Translations under genes and position numbers: made by a program
Source of the DNA: JBLIDK01 sp047632595
GTDB taxonomy: Bacteria > Bacteroidota > Bacteroidia > Sphingobacteriales > Sphingobacteriaceae
Length of the DNA: 64,000 bases
Assembly (NCBI GenBank): GCA_047632595.1
Contig: JBLIDK010000001.1
Span: forward strand, 62,001 to 126,000
Reading direction: 5' to 3'
Notes under the pieces: model-generated
The model's database searches: none
Seen by the model: the letters and a program-made list of their open reading frames with translations, nothing else
What the model was told of the DNA's origin: nothing
In this document: one piece after another, positions 7,883 to 14,662 of the stretch
Position numbering within the stretch: position 1 is the stretch's first letter
How the letters are laid out: every line of letters begins with the position of its first letter

Positions 7883-8935
7883 ATGATTGACATCAGTAAA
7901 AATACAGTTTCTAACGCTGTTTCGTTAAGACAAGCGATGGAGAAATTGAATAAGTTAAGCACAAACTTAACTTTATTTGTTGTTGACGAATCTGAAAAGC
8001 TAGTAGGAACATTAACAGATGGGGATATTCGTAGAGGTTTACTATCAGATTTAAATCAAACTCAACCATTACAATTGTTCATGAACACTAAATTCCGCTG
8101 GTTAAATGAAGGTCAAATTAGGGAGTCTGATATTGTAGAATACAAGAAACTAAACCTTAGTTTAATACCTGTTTTAGAATCTACTGGAAGAATAAACTCC
8201 ATTCTTGAGTTAAACAAACTGAAAGGATGGCTGCCATTAACTGCAATTATTATGGCAGGTGGCGAGGGTCAGCGTTTGAGACCCTTAACTTTAGACAAAC
8301 CAAAACCTTTATTAGAAGTAGGTGGCAAGCCAATTATTGAGCATAATATTGACCGATTAATTCAATATGGAATACAAGAAATTTACATTAGTATTCGTTA
8401 TTTAGGTGAGCAATTGATGGACTATTTTGGTGATGGAAGTGCAAAAGGAATTAGTATTAAGTACATTACCGAAGACTCACCTTTAGGAACAATTGGAGCT
8501 GTAGAAAAAGTAAGTTCAACTATAAACAAACAATACTTAGTAATGAATTCAGATTTGCTCACAACAATTGATTTTGATGACTTCTATCAGCATTATAAGA
8601 CAACCAATTCAAGTTTGTGTGTCGCAACAGTTCCATACGAAGTTAAAATACCTTATGCGATAATTGAAACAGATCAAGAGAATGTATTGTCGTTTCAAGA
8701 AAAACCAACCTACACTTATTATAGTAATGCAGGAATGTATATTTTTAGTGAAGAGGTTAGGTGTATTGTTCCTCAAGGGCAAAAATATGATGCAACAGAT
8801 TTGATGCAGCAATTGATTGAAGACAAAAAGAAAGTTGGTCACTATCATCTTTTATCTTATTGGTTAGATATTGGTAAGCATGAAGATTTTGAAAAGGCAC
8901 AGAAAGATATTATGCATTTAAGTTTATTAAAATAG
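7883..8935 (+). CDS. ptmE: CBS-pair sugar-1-phosphate nucleotidyltransferase (PtmE type)
   Basis: 350 aa fusion of a tandem CBS regulatory module (about 5-115; FVVDESEKLVGTLTDGDIRR, LIPVLESTGRINSI) with an NTP_transferase domain from 119. That domain starts IIMAGGEGQRLRPLTLDKP and continues PLLEVGGKPIIEHNI, LVMNSDLLTTIDF and YWLDIGKHEDFEKA. In Campylobacter jejuni the like-built PtmE makes GDP-glucosamine for legionaminic acid synthesis, so this gene suggests the pathway starts from a GDP rather than a UDP sugar. The CBS domains may bind adenosine nucleotides and tune activity. It begins three bases after the neuC stop. Confidence 0.82.
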   Translation: MIDISKNTVSNAVSLRQAMEKLNKLSTNLTLFVVDESEKLVGTLTDGDIRRGLLSDLNQTQPLQLFMNTKFRWLNEGQIRESDIVEYKKLNLSLIPVLESTGRINSILELNKLKGWLPLTAIIMAGGEGQRLRPLTLDKPKPLLEVGGKPIIEHNIDRLIQYGIQEIYISIRYLGEQLMDYFGDGSAKGISIKYITEDSPLGTIGAVEKVSSTINKQYLVMNSDLLTTIDFDDFYQHYKTTNSSLCVATVPYEVKIPYAIIETDQENVLSFQEKPTYTYYSNAGMYIFSEEVRCIVPQGQKYDATDLMQQLIEDKKKVGHYHLLSYWLDIGKHEDFEKAQKDIMHLSLLK

Positions 8936-9025
8936 TATTAAGTAGGCAAGCAGAGTTTACTTGACAACGATAATAGTACCTTTCCATATAGAATTAAATT
9001 GTAAAACTCAATTAATCCGAGAAAT

Positions 9026-9700
9026 ATGATTGCAGTGATACCAGCAAGGAGTGGCTCAAAAGGTTTACCAGGTAAAAACATTAAATCATTAAAGGGCAAA
9101 CCACTTATAGCCTATACTATTGAGGCAGCTCTGAACTCTAAGTTAATTACAGACGTAATTCTATCAACTGATAGCTATGAAATAGAAAAAATAGCTATCA
9201 AGTTTGGAGCTAAGAGTCCGTTTTTGAGGCCAGCTCACCTTGCATCTGACAAGGCTCTTTCAATCGACAATTATATTCATTTAATAGGAGAATTAAATAA
9301 AACTAAGGAAGAAAAAATTGAAAATTTTGTTGTTTTACAACCAACATCTCCATTAAGAACAGCTGAAGATATTGATAGCGCAATAAATTTGTTTAATGAA
9401 AAAAAGGCAGATTCAGTTATTAGCTATACTCAAGAAAAACATCCGATATCTTGGCATAAATATGTTAATCAAGAGAATAAATTTCAAGATATTTTTAATG
9501 ATGATGCAAAAAATAGACAAGATTATAGGCCTTCTTATTACCCAAACGGCGCTATTTATATTTTTAAAACGAAACTAATTAATTCTAAAAAATATTATTC
9601 GGAAAATAGTTATGCATATATAATGAATCATTTAAATTCAGTTGATATAGATACAATTGAGGATTTTGAGTATGTTGAATTTCTATTATGTAAAAAATAG
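9026..9700 (+). CDS. neuA: CMP-nonulosonic acid cytidylyltransferase (NeuA/LegF)
   Basis: 224 aa enzyme that activates the free nine-carbon acid with CTP before transfer to a surface glycan. It begins IAVIPARSGSKGLPGKNI, the CTP-binding motif of the family. It continues ILSTDSYEIEKIAIKFGA, RPAHLASDKALSID, FVVLQPTSPLRTAEDI, NGAIYIFK and VDIDTIEDF, all standard positions for CMP-sialate synthetases. It sits 90 bp after ptmE with no promoter or terminator seen, so it is probably the last gene of the same transcript. No transferase or flippase follows; the next gene is convergent. Confidence 0.88.
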   Translation: MIAVIPARSGSKGLPGKNIKSLKGKPLIAYTIEAALNSKLITDVILSTDSYEIEKIAIKFGAKSPFLRPAHLASDKALSIDNYIHLIGELNKTKEEKIENFVVLQPTSPLRTAEDIDSAINLFNEKKADSVISYTQEKHPISWHKYVNQENKFQDIFNDDAKNRQDYRPSYYPNGAIYIFKTKLINSKKYYSENSYAYIMNHLNSVDIDTIEDFEYVEFLLCKK

Positions 9701-9718
9701 TAATGTTTAGAGAATAGG

Positions 9719-10933
9719 TTAATCATTCATTAATTCAACCAATTTATTCGTTAATTCCAATCGTGAAAACTTTGAATAATTAGTACTCAATAATTTATCA
9801 ATTTTGGAATAGTCTGTAATTCTATTTTTCCCTATTATTTCAATCAAATCTTTGGCATTTTCATTATCAAGTATTATTGGCTTATTCGCTGCTAAATACT
9901 CAAACGCCTTCGCAGGAGTCCTTCCTCCAATGTCTTTTGTATCACTAACACATAATAAAAGTATATGGGCATTAAACATTTCTTGAAGCGCTTCTTTGTA
10001 TGGCATTTGGTCAATAACTTTAGTTCTGCCCCATAAGCCAAATTCTTTTAGTGATTTTATAACCTCTGGGGCGACTTTGCCGATTAATCTTATCTCTAAA
10101 GGCTTGTCAAACTTAGTGTTTGATAATTTTCTCCAAGAGCTTATTGGATTTCTCTCTGCATTTAGAGTTCCAAGGTGCGCAATTACGGTCTTATCTTTAG
10201 GTTGATTAGCAACAAGTCCATCAAAGTCACTTTGGTCGAAACCATTGGTAATGATTGATACTTTTTTAGCTCCTATTGCTTCAAATTCTCTTCCCCAAGT
10301 AGAACTAACAGTTTGAACTATATCAGCAGTCGTAATCACCTTTTTTTCTAATTTTTTATGTCTTCGTTTTGCCCAAGGTGTTAAAGGTAAAGACTCAAAA
10401 TAATCTATGCCTGTCCATGGATCTCTAAAATCGGCAAGCCATTTAATGTGAGGGTGTTTTTTCTTGAGCTTAAGCGCAATTAGATGTGTGCTATGAGGTG
10501 TGCCATTAGAAACTATCCAATCCACAGGATTGTCTTGTAAATATTTATTTAGACGCCTATATGAAGGATTAATCCAAAAACATCGTGCATCAGGAATAAA
10601 AACATTTGCTCTAACCCACATTGCAATGTTTTGTTTCCAATTGTCGGCGTCAATACCAGTTAGATTTTGTTGAATTTTTTGATCTTGACTTAATCCCAAA
10701 AATCTTTTATACCAAGCAAATGGCTCAAATATTTTTAGTTTAATAAACTCCGCTTCTTTAGGAATATCTTTGGCTAAGGAGCTGTCCGAAATTGGATAAT
10801 CTGGATTTTCCGGATGAAAAACGATAGGCTTCCACCCAAGTTCAGGTAGATATTTCACAAACTTTAACCAGCGCTGGACTGCAACGCCCCCAGCTGGTGG
10901 CCAATAATATGTAATTATTAAAACCTTCTTCAT
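9719..10933 (-). CDS. family 4-like glycosyltransferase
   Basis: 404 aa GT-B enzyme that transfers a sugar from a nucleotide donor at the inner membrane face. The N-terminal domain opens with KKVLIITYYWPPAGGVAVQR, typical of GT4-like proteins of Bacteroidota capsule and O-antigen loci. The donor half has IAHLGTLNAERNP, IRLIGKVAPE and the acidic region DIGGRTPAKAFEYLAANKP, close to the E-x7-E motif. WLADFRDPWTG lies in the acceptor half. It converges on neuA with an 18-bp gap. A role in using the CMP- or other sugar of that operon is possible but not shown, since GT4 enzymes do not normally use CMP donors. Confidence 0.8.
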   Translation of the reverse strand: MKKVLIITYYWPPAGGVAVQRWLKFVKYLPELGWKPIVFHPENPDYPISDSSLAKDIPKEAEFIKLKIFEPFAWYKRFLGLSQDQKIQQNLTGIDADNWKQNIAMWVRANVFIPDARCFWINPSYRRLNKYLQDNPVDWIVSNGTPHSTHLIALKLKKKHPHIKWLADFRDPWTGIDYFESLPLTPWAKRRHKKLEKKVITTADIVQTVSSTWGREFEAIGAKKVSIITNGFDQSDFDGLVANQPKDKTVIAHLGTLNAERNPISSWRKLSNTKFDKPLEIRLIGKVAPEVIKSLKEFGLWGRTKVIDQMPYKEALQEMFNAHILLLCVSDTKDIGGRTPAKAFEYLAANKPIILDNENAKDLIEIIGKNRITDYSKIDKLLSTNYSKFSRLELTNKLVELMND

Positions 10934-11092
10934 TTTATCTTAATTTCAGTGTGTGCTTCTTTACCAAAAATTAAAAGAAGTAAATTGATTAAAAAGGATT
11001 AGCATTCAACTTCGAAGCCTGTGCCTTTTAAAAGATGGATCTAATAGAAATATTTAGCATTAAGCTCATTAAGTTCAACCCCATTTAACGGT

Positions 11093-11100
11093 CAAATCTA
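11093..11100 (-). promoter_or_regulatory. -7 box for the glycosyltransferase gene
   Basis: On the minus strand this reads TAGATTTG, an exact TAnnTTTG match, with TTTG runs about 16-24 bp upstream. Transcription from here would give a leader of about 150 nt before the start at 10933. Confidence 0.4.
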
Positions 11101-11137
11101 AATATATAGAATGGTACAAAAAATCAAATTGACTTTT

Positions 11138-11180
11138 TAAAAATAAAAAACCCCAATTTTAAAGGTTAAAATCAGGGTTT
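11138..11180 (-). terminator. hairpin with U-tract, minus orientation
   Basis: Arms 11148-11161 and 11167-11180 pair with two central mismatches and a 5-nt loop. On the minus strand the hairpin is followed by a T-rich run (11138-11150). It therefore terminates leftward transcription, which fits the gene remnant at 11205-11493. Confidence 0.6.
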
Positions 11181-11204
11181 AATAAAAAAATTATTATTAT
11201 TTCC

Positions 11205-11493
11205 TTAGAAATATCTTGGTGTTAAGATTCTTGTATCTTTTTTCTCAAATGGTAACATAAGCCCATGAGAGCCACTATTAAATTGATATAACTCTATCAA
11301 CTGAAGTAACACTTACTTGGGAATATTTATGAACTATTTTCAATGGCTAAAAAAATACTAGTTCACTTAATATCCTTGCAATAGCTAAGCCAATTATTGA
11401 TAATAAATGATCTTTTTTATTATACACGTTTATAACCATAATGTTTACTTTCAATTTTATATAGCTTGTTGTGAATGAAACGGGTGCCTCTCT
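11205..11493 (-). pseudogene. decayed gene remnant, C-terminal portion (unidentified)
   Basis: Minus-strand reading from about 11493 gives a protein-like stretch (NIMVINVYNKKDHLLSIIG) that meets a stop at 11347. In the same frame it continues PLKIVHKYSQVSVTSVD to a stop at 11278. A shift to another frame then gives QFNSGSHGLMLPFEKKDTR, ending RILTPRYF and a stop at 11205-11207, followed by a terminator. One nonsense change plus one frameshift over about 95 codons suggests a recently decayed gene. I cannot name the family; a SGSHG motif faintly recalls the His region of lipase-like hydrolases. The remaining intergenic sequence (10934-11137 and 11494-11576) shows only promoter elements. Confidence 0.4.
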
Positions 11494-11576
11494 TTATATT
11501 CACGAATAAATTATTCCTAATAAGAATTATTTTCAAAGGAGTTTTCCACATCAATTAATCCCACAGTTTGTATTTT

Positions 11577-11584
11577 TATATTTG
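11577..11584 (+). promoter_or_regulatory. -7 box of recA
   Basis: TATATTTG matches TAnnTTTG exactly and lies 29 bp upstream of the recA ATG. No convincing -33 element or LexA-type palindrome is seen next to it. Confidence 0.5.
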
Positions 11585-11613
11585 ACACAATATTTCAATT
11601 AATACGACTAACG

Positions 11614-12678
11614 ATGAGTAACAATAACGAAAAATTAAAAGCGCTTCAGCTTACTATAGACAAACTTGAAAAGACCTATGGTAAGGGAACAATTATGCGC
11701 TTAGGGGATGATGCAGTCGTTCCAAACATTGATGTAATACCTACTGGTTCACTTACTTTAGATTTAGCCTTAGGAATTGGTGGACTTCCAAAAGGAAGGG
11801 TAATAGAAATTTATGGTCCTGAATCATCTGGTAAAACTACATTAGCAATTCATGCATTAGCACAAGCACAGAAAAAAGGTGGTATTGCTGCATTTATTGA
11901 TGCAGAGCATGCGTTTGACCTTCATTATGCTAAAAAATTAGGTGTAGACACAGAAAACTTACTAATTTCTCAACCAGATGATGGTGAGCAAGCACTAGAA
12001 ATTGCTGACAATCTAATTCGCTCAGGTGCGATAGATATTTTAGTAGTTGATTCTGTTGCAGCGCTTGTACCACGAAGTGAATTAGAAGGTGAAATGGGTG
12101 ATAGCAAAATGGGGCTTCATGCTCGTTTAATGTCACAAGCACTTAGAAAATTAACTGGTACGATTAGTAAAACAGGATGTTGCCTTATTTTCATAAACCA
12201 ACTTCGTGAGAAAATTGGTGTAATGTTTGGTAACCCAGAAGTTACTACTGGTGGTAACGCCCTTAAATTTTACGCTTCGGTTCGTTTAGATATTCGTAGA
12301 AGTACACAAATTAAAGATGGTTTAGAGCCAGTTGGACACAGAACCAAAGTTAAAGTGGTTAAAAATAAGGTGAGTCCACCGTTTAGAGTTGCTGAATTCG
12401 ACCTCATGTATGGTGAAGGTATTTCTAAAATTGGCGAAATTATAGATCTTGCAACTGAACTTGAAATCGTAAACAAAAGCGGTTCTTGGTTTAGTTATGA
12501 AGGAACAAAATTAGGTCAAGGTAGAGATGCTGTAAAGATTTTACTAAAAGACAATCCCGAACTTTGTGATGAACTAGAAGAAAAAGTTAGAGCGGTTATG
12601 AATGGCACAGCTGATGTTAAAGAAGAACCAAAATCTAAAAAGAAAAAGGATATAGTTCCAACTCCCTCTGAGAATTAG
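11614..12678 (+). CDS. recA: recombinase RecA
   Basis: 354 aa DNA-dependent ATPase that forms the filament for homologous recombination and SOS induction. Walker A GPESSGKTT is at 68-76. AFIDAEHAFD, LLISQPDDGEQALEI (loop and Walker B region), DILVVDSVAALVP, GLHARLMSQALRKLTGTIS and LIFINQLREKIGVMFGNPE follow in the standard order. The C-terminal tail is lysine-rich then acidic (KEEPKSKKKKD). It has its own -7 box upstream and a strong terminator directly downstream, so it is monocistronic. Confidence 0.97.
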   Translation: MSNNNEKLKALQLTIDKLEKTYGKGTIMRLGDDAVVPNIDVIPTGSLTLDLALGIGGLPKGRVIEIYGPESSGKTTLAIHALAQAQKKGGIAAFIDAEHAFDLHYAKKLGVDTENLLISQPDDGEQALEIADNLIRSGAIDILVVDSVAALVPRSELEGEMGDSKMGLHARLMSQALRKLTGTISKTGCCLIFINQLREKIGVMFGNPEVTTGGNALKFYASVRLDIRRSTQIKDGLEPVGHRTKVKVVKNKVSPPFRVAEFDLMYGEGISKIGEIIDLATELEIVNKSGSWFSYEGTKLGQGRDAVKILLKDNPELCDELEEKVRAVMNGTADVKEEPKSKKKKDIVPTPSEN

Positions 12679-12700
12679 TCAATATTACAATTAGTTATGA

Positions 12701-12735
12701 AGCCTTCTATGTTTTAAATGTAGAAGGCTTTTTTA
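12701..12735 (+). terminator. rho-independent terminator of recA
   Basis: Perfect 9-bp arms (AGCCTTCTA / TAGAAGGCT, 12701-12709 and 12721-12729) with an 11-nt loop, followed by a run of six T. It lies 22 bp after the recA stop. It overlaps the 3' end of the convergent zinc-ribbon gene by a few bases. Confidence 0.88.
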
Positions 12736-13101
12736 TTCCCCTTTATCGGAATACTCCATTTTAACAACTAGCATATACCAATCATCTTCTAATGCTAATA
12801 TACCTTGTTCATAGTTGTATAAATACTCCTTCCCAGCCTTCGTGGTATATCGACTAGTGAAATAGTCAAAATTGTACCCCTTGTTACTAAGGTCTGTTTT
12901 CTTACAAGTTGTTTTTCCTGTTGGATTTAACTCAGCTAAAATTCTTCTATTCTTTCGGAGAATATTGTTCACCCGCCTCACATAGTTATTTGAGTCGCTA
13001 TTGAGTTTATTATTATAGGTGTTTCTACACTGGTCGTCGCAAAATTTCTTATCCGCACGACCTTGAATCGCTTCTCCACACTCCAAACATTTTGCAGCCA
13101 T
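12733..13101 (-). CDS. zinc-ribbon protein, DUF2116-like, conserved hypothetical
   Basis: 122 aa cytosolic protein with an N-terminal zinc ribbon: Cys5-x2-Cys8 and Cys21-x3-Cys25 (AKCLECGEAIQG...KKFCDDQCRN). The pattern resembles DUF2116-type ribbons found in many Bacteroidota. A basic middle part (VRRVNNILRKNRRILAELNP) and an aromatic C-terminal half (YNFDYFTSRYTTKAGKEYLY, then DDWYMLVVK) follow. Function is unknown; nucleic-acid binding is an inference from the ribbon and basic segment. It is convergent with recA and divergent from ssb. Confidence 0.75.
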   Translation of the reverse strand: MAAKCLECGEAIQGRADKKFCDDQCRNTYNNKLNSDSNNYVRRVNNILRKNRRILAELNPTGKTTCKKTDLSNKGYNFDYFTSRYTTKAGKEYLYNYEQGILALEDDWYMLVVKMEYSDKGE

Positions 13102-13260
13102 TTTTTATTGATTTTTAGCAAGTTACTAATTAATTTTTCCATTTACAAACGCTTACAAACGAATGTTAAACGGAAGTAAATACGTAACTACCGACTACTA
13201 CTCATCCCTACACTCACCTTTGTATCATCGGTTGTTCATTCAATCAGTTCAATTAAATTT

Positions 13261-13317
13261 TTCATAACTAAAACGTAATATCATGAACGCAATTAAAAAC
13301 AAAGTACAATTAGTAGG
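13261..13317 (+). repeat. direct repeat copy 1 (ssb leader and start)
   Basis: The 57 bp from 13261 recur at 13702-13758 with one difference. The repeat covers the last 22 bp of the untranslated leader and the first codons of each ssb gene. It marks a tandem duplication. Confidence 0.8.
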
Positions 13318-13627
13318 TAACCTAGGTAGTGACCCAATTGTTAAAACATTCGAGTCTGGACGTAAACTGGCACAATTCAGGTTAGCCACGAACGAGAAAC
13401 TTAAAAACAAAGCAGGCGATCGAGTAGAAGAAACTCAATGGCACAACATTATTATTTGGGGCAAGCTTGCAACCATTGCCGAGCGATACCTAATTAAAGG
13501 ATCCGAAGTAATTATTGAAGGCAAACTTAGCTATCGTAAATACGAAGGCAAAGAAGGTGTTTCAAAATTCATTAGCGAAGTGGTTTGTAATGAATTACTT
13601 CTAATAGATAAAAAAGCAACCGCGTAA
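13283..13627 (+). CDS. ssb: short single-stranded DNA-binding protein, copy 1
   Basis: 114 aa OB-fold protein that coats single-stranded DNA. It starts NAIKNKVQLVGNLGSDPIV, then FRLATNE, ETQWHNIIIWGKLATIAERYL and GSEVIIEGKLSYRKYEGKEG, the canonical SSB core. The protein ends LLIDKKATA, so it lacks the long Gly/Pro linker and acidic DDDIPF-type tip that recruits partner proteins in housekeeping SSBs. It is therefore a short paralogue, possibly serving repair or DNA uptake. CACCTTTG at 13215-13222 (one mismatch to TAnnTTTG) may be its promoter. The next gene is a tandem copy. Confidence 0.92.
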   Translation: MNAIKNKVQLVGNLGSDPIVKTFESGRKLAQFRLATNEKLKNKAGDRVEETQWHNIIIWGKLATIAERYLIKGSEVIIEGKLSYRKYEGKEGVSKFISEVVCNELLLIDKKATA

Positions 13628-13649
13628 TTAACAAAATATTAAAATCATT

Positions 13650-13679
13650 GGTGTGAGTTTCAACTTAAATACTCACACC
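13650..13679 (+). terminator. hairpin between the ssb copies
   Basis: Perfect 9-bp arms GGTGTGAGT / ACTCACACC with a 12-nt loop, followed by ATTTATT rather than a clean T run. It may be a weak terminator or an mRNA-stabilising end that sets different levels of the two proteins. Confidence 0.55.
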
Positions 13680-13701
13680 ATTTATTAAACCAATCAATTT
13701 A

Positions 13702-13758
13702 TTCATAACTAAAACGTAATATCATGAACGCAATTAAAAATAAAGTACAATTAGTAGG
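13702..13758 (+). repeat. direct repeat copy 2 (ssb leader and start)
   Basis: Matches 13261-13317 with a single substitution, at an offset of 441 bp. The offset equals the distance between the two ssb start codons. Confidence 0.8.
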
Positions 13759-14068
13759 ACACCTAGGCGAAAACCCAACAATCAAAACTTTTGAAGGGGA
13801 TAGAAAACTAGCACAGTTTAGCATGGCCACCAACGAAACCTTCAAAAACAAAGAAGGCGAAAAAGTAGTTGAAACTCAATGGCACAAAATTGTTATTTGG
13901 GGTAAACTAGCCGAAGTTGCTGAAAAATACCTAATAAAGGGTTCTGAAGTAATTATTGAAGGTAAAATAACTTATCGTAAATACGACAATAAGGAAGGCG
14001 TTACTCAATACTTCACAGAAATTAACTGTAATGAACTAATGATGGTAGGTGCGAAAGCCACTGCATAA
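13724..14068 (+). CDS. ssb: short single-stranded DNA-binding protein, copy 2
   Basis: 114 aa, the same length as copy 1 and clearly its paralogue (NAIKNKVQLVGHLGENPTI, ETQWHKIVIWGKLAEVAEKYL, GSEVIIEGKITYRKYDNKEG). It ends MMVGAKATA, again without linker or acidic tip. Differences are scattered along the protein, so the copies have diverged, while the DNA around the start codons is nearly identical, which suggests constraint or gene conversion there. A strong terminator follows. Confidence 0.92.
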   Translation: MNAIKNKVQLVGHLGENPTIKTFEGDRKLAQFSMATNETFKNKEGEKVVETQWHKIVIWGKLAEVAEKYLIKGSEVIIEGKITYRKYDNKEGVTQYFTEINCNELMMVGAKATA

Positions 14069-14089
14069 ATAGTACACCCTTATTAATTG

Positions 14090-14133
14090 AGGCATTAGGT
14101 AAACATAGGTACGTTTATCTGATGCCTTTTTTT
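14090..14133 (+). terminator. rho-independent terminator of the ssb pair
   Basis: Fifteen-bp arms (14090-14104 and 14113-14127, two non-Watson-Crick positions, one of them G-U) with an 8-nt loop and a T run. It lies 21 bp after the second ssb stop. Confidence 0.88.
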
Positions 14134-14524
14134 ATTTTTAAAAAATATTTAGTGTACTTTTCACATGCTATTAGAAGAAATATTAAATTCGTTAGAATGG
14201 ACCCAAATGGGCCTAGGTTTTCGTGAGAAGATTCTAACTGATAGAAGAATAGAACACTGACTAATTCAATAAAATTAAGGCTTTCATGAGGAAGTCTGGT
14301 GTAATAACCACCATTATGCACAAGTGCTTTCAAGCCAACCAGTTCTGCAAAATCCAGAAAGCTCAAGCCCCTACAGTGAAAAAAGTATTATCATTATTAC
14401 TCCAATGGCATCACACAAAGTATATATAGAAAATAAGGATTCTACAGTTCTTTTACTATTAATGCAAAAAGGAGAATAAATGCTGCTTGTAATTCAAAAC
14501 TAATATGTAGTTTAGTGGCGTATA
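14134..14524. other. intergenic stretch without a supported gene
   Basis: About 390 bp between the ssb terminator and the helicase promoter. Short open stretches exist on both strands (for example 14115-14366 minus, which has only a TTG start and runs into the terminator), but none has a good start, a family motif or a ribosome site. It may be decayed coding sequence. Confidence 0.5.
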
Positions 14525-14555
14525 TTGCATTATCCATTTATTATCCCTACCTTTG
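14525..14555 (+). promoter_or_regulatory. Bacteroidota promoter of the DEAD-box helicase gene
   Basis: TTG at 14525-14527 and TACCTTTG at 14548-14555 are separated by 20 bp, a near-ideal -33/-7 pair for the Bacteroidota primary sigma factor. Transcription would start near 14560 and leave a leader of about 100 nt before the ATG at 14663. Long leaders are common in helicase mRNAs with cold or autoregulatory control. Confidence 0.65.
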
Positions 14556-14662
14556 CACTTTAATTCGCAGCTGCGGTATCTGATCATAGGGTATTCCATT
14601 CTCTTCTCACTAAAAACTCGAGAAATTGAATTGGCGGTAAGCGAGAGAAACGGGAAAATAAC

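Noticed and set aside
13261..13758. Tandem repeat as a possible mobile element or CRISPR unit
   Set aside because: There are only two copies, each tied to an ssb start, so a gene duplication explains them.
14115..14366. 83-codon open frame on the minus strand
   Set aside because: It starts only with TTG, runs through the ssb terminator hairpin, and has no family motif or ribosome site.
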